Shown here in pieces: positions 1 through 12,141 of a stretch of DNA of 64,000 bases. Made by a program: the position numbers and the translations under genes. Numbering within the stretch: position 1 is the stretch's first letter; the number at the start of each line of letters is the position of its first letter. Source of the stretch: Amia ocellicauda (lineage: Eukaryota; Chordata; Actinopteri; Amiiformes; Amiidae). The stretch lies in contig NC_089863.1 in the NCBI RefSeq assembly GCF_036373705.1, positions 8,830,357 to 8,894,356 on the forward strand, given 5' to 3'. The notes beneath the pieces are model-generated. The model saw only the letters and a program-made list of their open reading frames with translations, was not told the DNA's origin and ran no database searches.

Positions 1-1082
1 ATCAAAAATACATTTCCGTACCAACTGTACAGAGCCCTGGTAATAACATAAATTTCACACTGATTGTACCTCGTGCTTGCCCTGGGTGTAACACGCGATT
101 GTGCTTCGTGGGCGTACGGGGATAAGTGTAGTTAATGTTTAGTGGTTAATAAATTGATTCATGTTGTAGGATGCCAGTGGGAGACCTGCTAGGGGTATTG
201 AGCTCACAGGAATATATCATTAACCAAAGCAGGCCTTTATATGACCCACTAAAGTGAACAAGTGACCCCATTGTATGTGGCTGTGATACATTTCTGCTTT
301 CACTGGAAACTGCACTATAAATGAATCTTGCCCTATATTTTGCATTACGTTGAACTGACTTCATTTGGTATTTGAATATTGTATTTTTTCTCTCATTCTA
401 ATGTGTCTTGTGAAATCCGTATATAGTAAGTTGCCCTTGATAAGGTAGTAGTAGTAGTAGTAGTACACATTTTTTTATATATAATGGCATGAATTGGCAT
501 GCTAATTCTTTAAGCAACCTGTTCTTTGCTTTGATGGAACCACAAACCTTTTACATATTAATTATAATAATACCAAAAACAATCAAGAAAGCAGAACTTT
601 ATTCCCAGTGCTGTGAAGATAAGTCCAATACAAAATTAACCTTTTTGCTACATAATACAATAGAAGACCACCTAGAACAGGGGTGGGCAATTTTCAAAGC
701 ACGATATCTGTTCACTTAACTTCATCAGCAGTCCTTCCTGTATTTAAATGGAGCTTCAGTGCATAGTGGGAGTCACAAGATCGCTTATTCTTCAATTACA
801 TTCTATCACGGGTAATTTGTTTGTGGTTTGCTTTGCCTAGTTGAGCAATGTGGACATTTCTTAGAAATTATTTAATTTTAGATTCTCTGTGAACCACAAC
901 TAGGGTTGTTGCCTCAGTAAGAACTAATACACTTATTTTTATGACTTTAAGGCCCAACTGGAGTTCCTTTTTAGGGCCTATGAAATCAGCTTGTTTTAAT
1001 TGATCATTTAATTTAGTGACCTATTCTCTGATTTCTTTATTAAGATATACATTTTTTTCGTGTAACTTGGCATTAACATATA
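1..1082. other. Intergenic, no gene seen
   Basis: No open frame here has a recognisable domain or splice-flanked exon pattern. The stretch is AT-rich and holds a short GTA trinucleotide run at about 444-464. It ends at the TA target site of the Tc1 transposon. Confidence 0.6.
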
Positions 1083-1257
1083 CAGTGAGGGAAAAAAGTA
1101 TTTGATCCCCTGCTGATTTTGTACGTTTGCCCACTGACAAAGAAATGATCAGTCTATAATTTTAATGGTAGGTGTATTTTAACAGTGAGAGACAGAATAA
1201 CAACAAAAAAATTGATTTGCATGTTAATGCGGGAAATAAGTATTTGACCCCTTCGAC

Positions 1258-2261
1258 TTAGTACTTCGTGGCAAAACCCTTGTTGGCAATCACAGAGGTC
1301 AGACGTTTCTTGTAGTTGGCCACCAGGTTTGCACACATCTCAGGAGGGATTTTGTCCCACTCCTCTTTGCAGATCCTCTCCAAGTCATTAAGGTTTCGAG
1401 GCTGACGTTTGGCAACTCGAACCTTCAGCTCCCTCCACAGATTTTCTATGGGATTAAGGTCTGGAGACTGGCTAGGCCACTCCAGGACCTTAATGTGCTT
1501 CTTCTTGAGCCACTCCTTTGTTGCCTTGGCTGTGTGTTTTGGGTCATTGTCATGCTGGAATACCCATCCACGACCCATTTTCAAAGCCCTGGCTGAGGGA
1601 AGGAGGTTCTCACCCAAGATTTGATGGTACATGGCCCCGTGCATCGTCCCTTTGATGCGGTGCAGTTGTCCTGTCCCCTTAGCAGAAAAACACCCCCAAA
1701 GCATAATGTTTCCACCTCCATGTTTGACGGTGGGGATGGTGTTCTTGTGGTCATTCCTCCTCCTCCAAACACGGCGAGTTGAGTTGATGCCAAAGAGCTC
1801 GATTTTGGTCTCATCTGACCACAACACTTTCACCCAGTTCTCCTCTGAATCATTCAGATGTTCATTGGCAAACTTCAGACGGGCCTGTACATGTGCTTTC
1901 TTGAGCAGGGGGACCTGCAGGATTTCAGTCCTTCATGGTGTAGTGTGTTACCAATTGTTTTCTTGGTGACTATGGTCCCAGCTGCCTTGAGATCATTAAC
2001 AAGATCCTCCCGTGTAGTTCTGGGCTGATTCCTCACCGTTCTCATGATCATTGAAACTCCACGAGGTGAGATCTTGCATGGAGCCCCAGACCGAGGGAGA
2101 CTGACAGTTATTTTGTGTTTCTTCCATTTGCGAATAATCGCACCAACTGTTGTCACCTTCTCACCAAGCTGCTTGACGATGGTCTTGTAGCCCATTCCAG
2201 CCTTGTGTAGGTCTACAATCTTGTCCCTGACATCCTTGGACAGCTCTTTGGTCTTGGCCAT
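1258..2261 (-). pseudogene. Tc1 transposase, one frameshift
   Basis: The start is the ATG at 2261 ([16 protein letters not shown]), the normal N-terminus of fish Tc1 transposases. A helix-turn-helix region ([14 protein letters not shown]) follows. The catalytic part carries the DDE residues in context: [18 protein letters not shown] and [10 protein letters not shown]. After HHEGLKSC, near 1920, a few bases typical of the family are missing, so the frame shifts; reading resumes with [19 protein letters not shown]. The rest is open to the stop at 1258. The enzyme would cut and paste the element in the nucleus but cannot be made whole from this copy. Confidence 0.93.
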
Positions 2262-2303
2262 AGTGGAGAGTTTGGAATTTGATTGATTGATTGCTTCTGT
2301 GGA

Positions 2304-2400
2304 CAGGTGTCTTTTATACAGGTAACGAGCTGAGATTAGGAGCATTCCCTTAAAGAGAGTGCTCCTAATCTCAGCTCGTTACCTGTATAAAAGACACCTG
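2304..2400. repeat. Perfect 41-bp inverted repeat in the Tc1 leader
   Basis: Positions 2304-2344 and 2360-2400 are exact reverse complements, separated by 15 bp. The hairpin lies between the transposase start and the right terminal repeat. Similar palindromes occur in related salmonid-type Tc1 elements. Confidence 0.9.
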
Positions 2401-2631
2401 GGAGCCAGAAATCTAGCTGATTGATAGGGGATCAAATACTTATTTCCCTCATTAACATGCAAATCAATTTATAACTTTTTTGAAATGCGTTTTTCTGGAT
2501 TTTTTTGTTGTTATTCTGTCTCTTACTGTTAAAATACACCTACCATTAAAATTATAGACTGATCATTTCTTTGTCAGTGGGCAAACGTACAAAATCAGCA
2601 GGGGATCAAATACTTTTTTCCCCTCACTGTA

Positions 2632-3464
2632 GTAATTAAGCAGCTGAACAAACTAAAAACGTTCCAAAGTTTCATTTAAAACTCCAGTTCTGCATTTAGT
2701 GGTTAAAGATTGCGTTAATCCTCAGTATTTAAGCTATTAGTTGAATAACAAAAAACAATCTGGGCAAACTAGGCCAGCATCACGCAAAGTCAAAAATCAT
2801 GAAAGTGATGAACCATGTATATGACACGGTATTCAACCTTGGCTTTGTTTTGTTAAAAGTTAATTCTGATCGTCAAGCGGAAATCGATTACAATCTCAGG
2901 ATCATTTGTGTTTTAAAATGGAGTGCTCTTGCTCTGTCACAGTTACAGGAATATGTTTTTCACCAGCACATTTAAACTGCAGTGGTTCTCAGAGACTTCA
3001 CAATGCATACACCGACAGATGCTTGCATGTTGTTTTTTTGCCCCATGAGAGTTACAGAACAGGACTGTCCTTTATTGTGACATTTGTTCACTGTTTATCA
3101 TTTCACTGACCTTTATCACATAATCAGTCAAATACAGCTTGTGTGTATAGTTTAGTTTAGCCATGGGAGTACCTTCAAAACACTTCGCTATCTGAGCCGT
3201 ACAGAAAGAGAGTGCAAGTCCTCTGTGTAACAATGGGTTTTGATCTGGTCTTGCCCATTGTTTGTATGTTTAGTTTTAAGGCTTGTTTTGAAGGCATGGC
3301 TTCAAGTTTTGAAAGGAATCAAACTCATTGTTACAAGTTCTTACACACAGAGGGAGTGTCAAAATGGATTTCTTGTTTCAGAGCAATTTTTCTCATTTTG
3401 TGAAAGTTATTGTTAAAGTTTAAATGCACCAATCCAACAACAGACAGTGAAGAGATTTGTTTTT
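2632..3464. other. Intergenic, no gene seen
   Basis: Short open frames occur on both strands, but none has a domain, splice signals or a poly(A) signal in a sensible place. Nothing further is supported. Confidence 0.5.
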
Positions 3465-3476
3465 CATGTCAACATT

Positions 3477-3482
3477 TTATTC
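3477..3482 (-). terminator. Poly(A) signal of the ENDOD1-like gene
   Basis: AATAAA on the minus strand, about 340 bp beyond the stop codon, is the first canonical signal downstream and would give a 3' UTR of roughly 350 nt. Confidence 0.55.
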
Positions 3483-3817
3483 CAGTCATAATTGCAGTTA
3501 TTAAAAGTATGACAGATACGATATAAAGTATTGCAAGGTAAGAACATCTTGTGTTTACAATACACTATAGTAAGTGGTATGAAAATCGTTGTTACCCCAT
3601 TTTATCCTAAATACAATTACATCCAATGCACCATACATTTTCATTCGTCTTCATTCTAGATTTAAATAGAATAAAACATTTAAAGTAATTTTAAATACAC
3701 ACCAATGAATTCACACTCTTCTAAAATTATCTATATTGGTGAATAAAATAGCAATAAAAATACAGGACTGAATTCTCAACCCTTTCAGAGAATACACTTT
3801 GGGATCAAATCCGCGTT

Positions 3818-5536
3818 TTAGGAAATGCAATCTTTGTAGAATATGCTGAAGTTTTGGTCAACATTTGTTTTATTCTTCAGGAAACTCTCAAGGGTTTTCA
3901 GAGGAACCTCGGTTATCTTGTTGTCTACTTGGTCATTGTGGCCAAACGCGGCGTAGGTGGGGAACATATACCTCACATCGTAGGGGGCGTTTCTGTCATA
4001 TCTGGGGCAGCAGTAGGTGGACCAGAGGTATGTTGGTATAGCCAGCCGTTTGTCATGTCCTCGGTGTATCATGTTACCTGAGGTTGTTATTCCAGTGACG
4101 ACATATGATTTTCCTCTACAGAAATTGTTTAGCCTTTTCCGAATGGAGTCCACATAGACAGTCCATGAATCTTCCAGGAAGGTAGTTACCTGGGGGACTA
4201 TGTTAGTGAGGGTGTAGGTGGCCGCCTTATCGTCGTTGTCAGACTGATGCTCATCGGGGTTCAAAGGGCCTCTCTCGTACAAAATGGCGTCAGCGTAGTC
4301 TTGCAACACAGCTTGACTCTCTTCAATCAGCTCGTCGGGGCCGCCTTCAGGGAGGACCTGCATATTCCCGCTTTCGTCCGGTGATGCCAACTGAAATACA
4401 TCCACAAGTACATACATATATTAATTAATTAATTATCAACCACAATTAATTACAGGAAATCACATTTTATTCAACTACAATCAATTTGCTACTCTTATGT
4501 GCCCAGTTGTATAAATGGGTAAAATGTGATATATTGTAACAATTGTAAGTCACCCTGGATAAGGGTGTCTGCTAAGAAATTGAGTAAAAATAAAATAATA
4601 ATAACTCTTATAGTTTGGAGGATGTGCCAGTTGTATTACACAAGGAGATACCACCCTTCCACCACCATCTTCTTCACCCTTTAGTTAAAGTCCGAAAGAG
4701 AAAATATTGTGTAACTTTTCTTATGTTTCTTTGTCTTTGTGGTAAACTAAAGGCAAACTGCTCAATCCACACTAAAATAAGTACAGGACACATTAGCCAA
4801 CAATTTGCAAAAATGTTTTAAAGCTACAGACAAATTGACTGCAACACCAACAGTAACAATAGGCCTAATAATAGGCCTAGCTCATTGTCCTGGGATGTAT
4901 ATTTATTACATTTTGTACTTAATGTAGTAGGCTACTGCACTTATGTAATGCTTTCTTATGTAAAATGTTTCTTGTGTAAACGGCAAGTCACACTACAATA
5001 GGACATCTGTAATTCAGTACATTATTAAAAATGCATGATAAATAAATATCTAAATACATACATAGCAGACCATGACATTAATTGATACTTGAACAAATGC
5101 ATAGAATCTTCCACTGATTAGTAGTACTGAAGTACTGACACACTTATCAATAGGCTACATCAGCTCAGCAAAACTGTCGCAGCCTGGACTTCATTCCGTT
5201 AATAACAAGAATGATATCAAGTGTGAAATGTATTAGAAACAATACCTGAGGCTCATACATCCAGGGCACATCCACGCGTTTCTGCCCGTCGGATTTCTTG
5301 AAGGTGTAGGCGGAGAACACCGGGATGCGCTTGGCGGCGTCATAGAGGGTGGCGAAGCGCGGCTTGTTGGCGTACCTCTGGCAAATCTTCTTCAGGTTGT
5401 CGCCCTTGTACCCCACCGGCGAGGACCGCATGTACAGGAACTGCTTACAGTCTTTAAAATTGTCTCCCACGGATGCCCAAAAAAACGAAACGTGGTTGAG
5501 AAGCAGAAGTAAGACAGATGCGTGAAAGAGATTCAT
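3818..5536 (-). CDS. endod1: ENDOD1-like secreted DNA/RNA non-specific endonuclease family protein
   Basis: Two exons, 5536-5246 and 4390-3818, joined by a GT-AG intron, encode 287 aa. The ATG at 5536 was chosen because it opens a classic signal peptide (MNLFHASVLLLLLNHVSFFW); an upstream in-frame alternative codon gives no such start. The mature part follows the fish endonuclease domain-containing 1 pattern: a short conserved block after the signal (DNFKDCKQFLYMRSSP), then RFATLYDAAKRIPVFSAYTF, LTNIVPQ, SYVVTGITTSGN and LWSTYCC near residue 230. The catalytic motif of the NUC superfamily is Asp/Glu-Arg-Gly-His; here it reads YERGPLNP, with proline in place of the histidine, so nuclease activity is doubtful. 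Family membership is clear; function in this paralogue is inference. Confidence 0.88.
4525..4600 (-). repeat. Fish interspersed repeat fragment (SINE/LINE tail type)
   Basis: Read on the minus strand it contains TTAGCAGACACCCTTATCC and AGGGTGACTTACAATTG, a block common in fish SINE and LINE tails. It lies in the single intron of the ENDOD1-like gene. Related blocks recur at about 18780 and 22090. The exact family cannot be fixed by eye. Confidence 0.6.
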
Positions 5537-7252
5537 GTTAAGAGCCAGTTTGTCCCACTGGGAGAGGAGCCTGCGGGACACAGACAACTTCAGCTGGAAG
5601 TGATGGTGCGCTTCAGCACCTTTCTGTATGCAAACTAACCATGCTGACACACACAGGGCGGCTGTGTCCGACCAATAATCGGCCTGGGAACACAGATAAG
5701 GACTTTCAAAACCCTCAAGATTGAAACACTGGATATGTTTTCCTGTTGTAGCCTATGACAATGTAACATTGTAATATAGTGAACTTAGAACAATATGATG
5801 CTGTGGCAACACACATGTGCAGACATTGTCAAATTGCATGTATAAAACTACACCGCAGAGAAACAACGTGTGCATAACAACATACACAGAATGCAAAGGT
5901 TTCAGTTAAATGAAAAACAAAAAGAAAGGTTCAGTGTGTAAATGCTGCAAATATAACATAATTGCACAGGTTTGTTGTTGTAATTCCGGAGATCCTAAAT
6001 GCACAAATAACGTTACTGTGCAACAATCACAGATCCCATAATGGCACTGTTGGGTCAGTGGTAATGTTTCTACAACTTTTCTCTCACATCTTATCTGGCA
6101 GTTCCAAAATACAACCCTTGGAGTGAAACCAGCTGGATCTAGCGGTGTTTGGGTTGTTGTTGTGTTTTCCAGCTTTTAATTAAGAATTCTGTTGGTGTAC
6201 AACGTGACTATAATGATAGCCCTGGTGAACAAAAAACAGCTTAGACCAGCTAAGCCATTTGATGCCTCTTCCACTGTCTGCTCCTGTAGCCACCATTGGA
6301 AGCAGCCTTAAAGACTAGACAGCAAAGACACACAAATAAACCATTAGCTCGAGGGGTTTATGTTTGAGTGAGTGATGCCTAATGCTTGAATCCACAATGA
6401 TTTAAATAGTGACAGTAAAACAGTAATAGGACGCCACACCACATACTTTTCACCACATATGCATAAAAGTGTTTTAAACACCTTTTTTAAACCATTGTGG
6501 GTCTGCTGCAATTGCTGCCATTTATAAATTAAATAAAAATATGACTTACCTGTACTACCTTTAAACTGCTTCTGAAAGATTTGAAATGCTTACCTAGAGG
6601 TGACGGTGATTGGTTCAAAGAAAGAATCCACACGCTGGGTTAATACCTCAGAGCAGTAAATAACCAACTTGACCCAACACACATAAAATTATACTTTTTA
6701 GAGTGTAGACTTGGGGTATAAAAGGCTGTTCTCCATTCATGCTGGGAGAGGCAGAGCAAGGAGTGCTGTTTTACTCTTCTGTGTTCAACTCTCCACAAAG
6801 GAACATTAAACAATGCTGGAGATGTATGGGAAATTGCATAACAAAAACACAAGAAAACATAAGATATATATTGTGTTTTGATAACGAACGAAGTGCATCT
6901 TGTAAGGGCAAGGGACCTTTGCATGTACACAGTGGATATGAATGAACTGCATGGGGTCTATCTAAAATTAAGCTCAACAGCTCCACCTTGCCACAATTCA
7001 GAAGCAGTTTTCTGTAAGTTTGTGTTAGCCTGTTTTCTGGACCTGGACTTTAATGGACAGTTTGCACAAAACAGTAGCAACTTAAGTAATATTCAAGGTC
7101 AATATAACATAAAAAAATGTGTAGCAGAAAAAATGCATTTAATTATCTATTTAATTAAACTCTTAAAATATATATATAATTGAAACGCAGCCAGGAGACG
7201 TATTAATAAAGCGACGAGAGCAAGGCGGGCGCTTTCTGTGTGCGTCACAGGA
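5537..7252. other. Intergenic, diverged upstream flank of the zinc-finger array
   Basis: From about 5941 to 6220 and again from about 6868 to 7300 the sequence is a diverged copy of the region upstream of zinc-finger copies 2 and 3 (about 9420-10150 and 12262-12990). Between them, about 6222-6868 holds some 640 bp absent from the other two flanks. I see no gene in it. Confidence 0.6.
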
Positions 7253-7253
7253 G

Positions 7254-7261
7254 TGACGTCA
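7254..7261. promoter_or_regulatory. CRE palindrome TGACGTCA upstream of zinc-finger copy 1
   Basis: A perfect CREB/ATF consensus lies about 370 bp before the ATG and is conserved in the two other flanks (10095-10102, 12937-12944) although surrounding bases have diverged. It is probably part of each copy's promoter. Confidence 0.55.
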
Positions 7262-7621
7262 GTCAACAGCATAAAACGAGCGGGCTAGATCTTTTTCTGC
7301 AGATGAACTAGTTTTGTAGATAGTTATTTTACTTTTAATTGGGATGCATTTAACAAATTGATTTTATGTAAAGACAGTGTCGTTGTCTCATATTGCTATC
7401 GATAGTACACGGAATATAAAGTGTGGTATGCGTGGTGAAAACAACAGAATATAAAATAAACATTTTATTTTTGTTTAATCTGGTTTCATTGGGAACACGT
7501 TCATTATGCCGTTTTACAATTTAAAGTATAATGTGAACTGAAAGCAGCTTCTCGATGTACCGGAGTGTCTGACGGAAAACTTCTTGGAAACCCCAGAAGT
7601 GTGGAAAAGAAACCGGAGAAC

Positions 7622-9102
7622 ATGGACGTGAGCGAGTTTGCCCCCAGTGTGGAGCGGACAGTGAAGTCTGCCATCGGTGCCATCTTAAAGGAAATCGCTG
7701 TGGTGTTCAGTAGCAAACTGGCCGATTTCCAGACAGTGGTGTCGGAGCAGCAGAGGGACATCGACACGCTGAGGCTGAAGCTGCGGATGTCCGAGCAGGC
7801 AGTGGCGCGCATGCGCGACAGTGTCAGAGCCCCGCAGCAGCACCGGGGCTGCACCGCGGTGGGCGAGTCTGCTGTCGGGGAGGCACACAGACACGGTGTG
7901 GGCTTTGAACGTGTTGAACAAGTAGAAGAGTGTTGCCCAACTCTCCCCGACCCGACACATAACGTCCCAAGCAGCAATTCCGCCTTTTCTGACATCCAGA
8001 AAGAGAAACGGACAGATAATGCCAAAGAGTCAGACAGAGCTGATGATACAGAGCAAGTGATTCGCGGTGACGTCACCGACACGCCGCACACACAGAAACG
8101 GGCAAGGACTGAAGGTAAAGTTTACTACAGTAAACATCGTCTTTCCCAGAATAACACATTTAAAATATTATGTATTACATCGTATAGATAAGATAAAATA
8201 CTTTTAATTAGTCACTGCATGCATATTTCGTTGTCTCAAGATTGTATTTCTATGCCCTGTATGTAACGGTGTTGTTGGTTGTTGTGTGTGTCGCTGAATG
8301 TTTTAACCCCTGACTCCATACTTAATTTTCCCTTTGGATATGATCAAGATTTGATTTGATTTGACTGCTAGTTACAGATTTACAGTTTGTAATAGTGTAT
8401 CTATGTTTGTGTGTGTGTATGTCTTTAGATATTGAGAATGAGCAGCTCTGTGCTGAAAGCAAAGGAAGGGGTGAATGTGCCTCTGTTAAAGAAGAGACAC
8501 CTGACTTGGAATGTGTTGGACCGACCGAGAAGATCTTCCAGCTGGAACAAAACGCAGAGAAGGTCAGTGAACCGCAGACTGCCCCTGACAACAAGGACAC
8601 CGCTGACCTGGAGTCGGCGAGCACCAAAGAGATGATGCCGGAAATGGAATCCAGTCAGATGGAAGAGAAGTCTGCGCTACCAAAGCCTGCTGTGGACTAC
8701 ATCCTTCTTCTCGGACCCGTGGGCAGCATTCAGATCCCGTCCAGTGTCAGACCTCCCTTGAATCTTGGAGATGCCAAACCTGAGACACGTCCCACTGCTG
8801 AGAGGTTTCAGTGCGCCGAATGTGGCAAACAGCTGAGTAACCTGGAGACCCTGAAGAGACACCTGGCGACGCACCCCAATTTGCATTACTGCAACACTTG
8901 CGGGAAGAGCTTCAAGTGGCTGGGACACCTGCAAGAACACAAACACATTCACACTGGGGAGAAGCCCTACCGCTGCTCTGAGTGTGGGAAAAGGTTTAGA
9001 CATCTGAGCAACCTCCGAAGGCACAGGATGACCCTCAGGGGTCACTCCACATCGGACAGACCAAAGTTTGCAGACTTGTCATTGCAGATCTTGAAAAAAT
9101 AA
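7622..9102 (+). CDS. C2H2 zinc-finger protein, tandem copy 1
   Basis: Exons 7622-8114 and 8429-9102 (donor GGTAAAG, acceptor TTTAG, phase 1) give 388 aa. The ATG at 7622 starts MDVSEFAPSVERTVKSAIGA; earlier ATGs meet stops within a few codons. Residues about 1-65 form a helical, probably coiled-coil block (KLADFQTVVSEQQRDIDTL) like the N-termini of many KRAB-less fish zinc-finger proteins. An acidic low-complexity linker follows, then three C-terminal fingers: CAECGKQLSNLETLKRH, CNTCGKSFKWLGHLQEH, and CSECGKRFRHLSNLRRH whose last histidines are unusually spaced (H-x6-H). It is likely a nuclear DNA-binding regulator. The name of any orthologue is unknown to me. Confidence 0.87.
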
Positions 9103-9293
9103 ATAATCCCCAAGAACCAGAATGTCAAGGTCCATGTTACATCTGTGGTCTTTCAAATGTCACCTGTGATCGCCAAATACGACTTGACCCTGATGTCAGT
9201 TGTATTTTGATATGAAACCTGGGTGTTTAGTAGTGAAGTTACATTGTCTGATTCTGACCTGAAAATGTAGCTCTTTTAAAATTTTCTACAGCT

Positions 9294-9299
9294 AATAAA
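9294..9299 (+). terminator. Poly(A) signal, zinc-finger copy 1
   Basis: AATAAA lies about 190 bp after the stop; the same signal is at 12136-12141 for copy 2. Copy 3 has a diverged 3' flank. Confidence 0.6.
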
Positions 9300-10094
9300 T
9301 GAAATTAAAAAATAGATGTATTTTTTCCTCACGCGATAAAGAAGATTTTTGATTACACGTCTAGCTGGTCTGTGTTGAATGAATTAATATGTTTGAATGG
9401 TGTTTCTGGGGTTCAGTATCTAAATGCTGCAAATATAATTGCACAGGATTGTTGTTGTAATTCCAGAGATCCTAAATGTACAAATAATGTTACTGTGCAA
9501 CAATCACAGAACCCATAATGGCACTGTTGGGTCAGGGGTAATGTTTCTACAACTTTTCTGTCTTGTCTTATTTGGCAGTTCCAAAATACAACCCAACCAC
9601 AGCCTTATCACTGCCAGAATGAAACCAGTTGGATCTAGCGGGGTTTGGGTTGTTGTTTTCTTTTGCAGCTTTTAATTAAGAATTCTGTTGGTGAACAATG
9701 TGAGTATAATCATAGTTGTTACTTCAAAATATGTGTTTGATAACAAGCAAGTGCATCTTGTAAGGGCAGGGGATCATTGCATGTACACAATGGTTATGAA
9801 AGAACAGCATGGGGTCTATCTAAAATTAAGCTCAACAGCGCCACCTTGTCGAAATTCAGAAGCAGTTTTCTGCAAGTTTGTGTTAGCCTGTTGAGCATTA
9901 GTGAACAGTTTGCAAAATACACTAGAAACATAAATACTATTAAAGGACAATACTACCAAAAATATATAATAATCGAGTAGCGGCGGAAAAATATTGAATT
10001 ATTTTAAAACAATTACAAAATTGAAGGGCCGCCTGGAGACGTATTAATAAAGCGACGAGAGCCAGGCCGGCGCATTCTATGTGCGTCATTGGAG

Positions 10095-10102
10095 TGACGT
10101 CA
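10095..10102. promoter_or_regulatory. CRE palindrome upstream of zinc-finger copy 2
   Basis: Perfect TGACGTCA about 360 bp before the ATG, at the position matching 7254-7261. Confidence 0.5.
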
Positions 10103-10463
10103 GTCAACAGCAGGAACCGAGTGAGGTTGGTTTGTTTCTGCAGCAGAATAAGTTTTGTATATAATGTTATTTTGCATTTAATTTGGATATTTCAAACATA
10201 AGGTTTTTATGTGCAGACAGCGTCGTTGTCTACACTACAGGGAGTTTAAAAGGTATGCGTGGTGAAAACAACAGAAAAGAAACGTCTTTTTTCGGTTAGT
10301 TTGTTTTCATTGGGGAAATGTTGATTATGCATTTTAACACCAGCAACAGACAGGTTGTCATGTTCAAGTATAATGTGAACTGAAAGCAGATCCTCGATGT
10401 ACCGGAGTGTCTGACGGAAAACTTCTTGGAAACCCCAGAAGTGTGGAAAAGAAACCGGAGAAC

Positions 10464-11944
10464 ATGGACGTGAGCGAGTTTGCCCCCAGTGTGGAGCGGA
10501 CAGTGAAGTCTGCCATCGGTGCCATCTTAAAGGAAATCGCTGTGGTGTTCAGTAGCAAACTGGCCGATTTCCAGACAGTGGTGTCGGAGCAGCAGAGGGA
10601 CATCGACACGCTGAGGCTGAAGCTGCGGATGTCCGAGCAGGCAGTGGCGCGCATGCGCGACAGTGTCAGAGCCCCGCAGCAGCACCGGGGCTGCACCGCG
10701 GTGGGCGAGTCTGCTGTCGGGGAGGCACACAGACACGGTGTGGGCTTTGAACGTGTTGAACAAGTAGAAGAGTGTTGCCCAACTCTCCCCGACCCGACAC
10801 ATAACGTCCCAAGCAGCAATTCCGCCTTTTCTGACATCCAGAAAGAGAAACGGACAGATAATGCCAAAGAGTCAGACAGAGCTGATGATACAGAGCAAGT
10901 GATTCGCGGTGACGTCACCGACACGCCGCACACACAGAAACGGGCAAGGACTGAAGGTAAAGTTTACTACAGTAAACATCGTCTTTCCCAGAATAACACA
11001 TTTAAAATATTATGTATTACATCGTATAGATAAGATAAAATACTTTTAATTAGTCACTGCATGCATATTTCGTTGTCTCAAGATTGTATTTCTATGCCCT
11101 GTATGTAACGGTGTTGTTGGTTGTTGTGTGTGTCGCTGAATGTTTTAACCCCTGACTCCATACTTAATTTTCCCTTTGGATATGATCAAGATTTGATTTG
11201 ATTTGACTGCTAGTTACAGATTTACAGTTTGTAATAGTGTATCTATGTTTGTGTGTGTGTATGTCTTTAGATATTGAGAATGAGCAGCTCTGTGCTGAAA
11301 GCAAAGGAAGGGGTGAATGTGCCTCTGTTAAAGAAGAGACACCTGACTTGGAATGTGTTGGACCGACCGAGAAGATCTTCCAGCTGGAACAAAACGCAGA
11401 GAAGGTCAGTGAACCGCAGACTGCCCCTGACAACAAGGACACCGCTGACCTGGAGTCGGCGAGCACCAAAGAGATGATGCCGGAAATGGAATCCAGTCAG
11501 ATGGAAGAGAAGTCTGCGCTACCAAAGCCTGCTGTGGACTACATCCTTCTTCTCGGACCCGTGGGCAGCATTCAGATCCCGTCCAGTGTCAGACCTCCCT
11601 TGAATCTTGGAGATGCCAAACCTGAGACACGTCCCACTGCTGAGAGGTTTCAGTGCGCCGAATGTGGCAAACAGCTGAGTAACCTGGAGACCCTGAAGAG
11701 ACACCTGGCGACGCACCCCAATTTGCATTACTGCAACACTTGCGGGAAGAGCTTCAAGTGGCTGGGACACCTGCAAGAACACAAACACATTCACACTGGG
11801 GAGAAGCCCTACCGCTGCTCTGAGTGTGGGAAAAGGTTTAGACATCTGAGCAACCTCCGAAGGCACAGGATGACCCTCAGGGGTCACTCCACATCGGACA
11901 GACCAAAGTTTGCAGACTTGTCATTGCAGATCTTGAAAAAATAA
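10464..11944 (+). CDS. C2H2 zinc-finger protein, tandem copy 2
   Basis: Exons 10464-10956 and 11271-11944 encode 388 aa, identical to copy 1 on inspection. Its upstream flank is of the copy-3 type, while its fingers and 3' flank are of the copy-1 type. This hybrid structure is what an unequal crossover between two neighbouring paralogues leaves behind. Function is as for copy 1. Perfect identity, including introns, means either a very recent event or an assembly duplication. Confidence 0.85.
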
Positions 11945-12135
11945 ATAATCCCCAAGAACCAGAATGTCAAGGTCCATGTTACATCTGTGGTCTTTCAAAT
12001 GTCACCTGTGATCGCCAAATACGACTTGACCCTGATGTCAGTTGTATTTTGATATGAAACCTGGGTGTTTAGTAGTGAAGTTACATTGTCTGATTCTGAC
12101 CTGAAAATGTAGCTCTTTTAAAATTTTCTACAGCT

Positions 12136-12141
12136 AATAAA
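12136..12141 (+). terminator. Poly(A) signal, zinc-finger copy 2
   Basis: AATAAA at the position equivalent to 9294-9299 in copy 1, about 190 bp after the stop. Confidence 0.6.

Larger units (their letters stand above)
1083..2629 (-). mobile_element. Tc1/mariner transposon, nearly complete
   Basis: The element lies between TA dinucleotides (1081-1082 and 2630-2631), the Tc1/mariner target duplication. The ends are inverted repeats starting CAGTGAGGG, about 170 bp on the left and 200 bp on the right; each holds two direct copies of a motif like AAGTATTTGATCCCC, the IR/DR arrangement. The left repeat lacks about 33 bp present on the right. A transposase gene runs inside on the minus strand, and its leader holds a perfect 41-bp hairpin. 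The sharp ends and high arm identity suggest a fairly young copy, now coding-defective. Confidence 0.95.

Noticed and set aside
3212-3403. 63-residue plus-strand frame before the ENDOD1-like 3' end
   Set aside because: Short, AT-rich and without any match I can recognise; probably chance.
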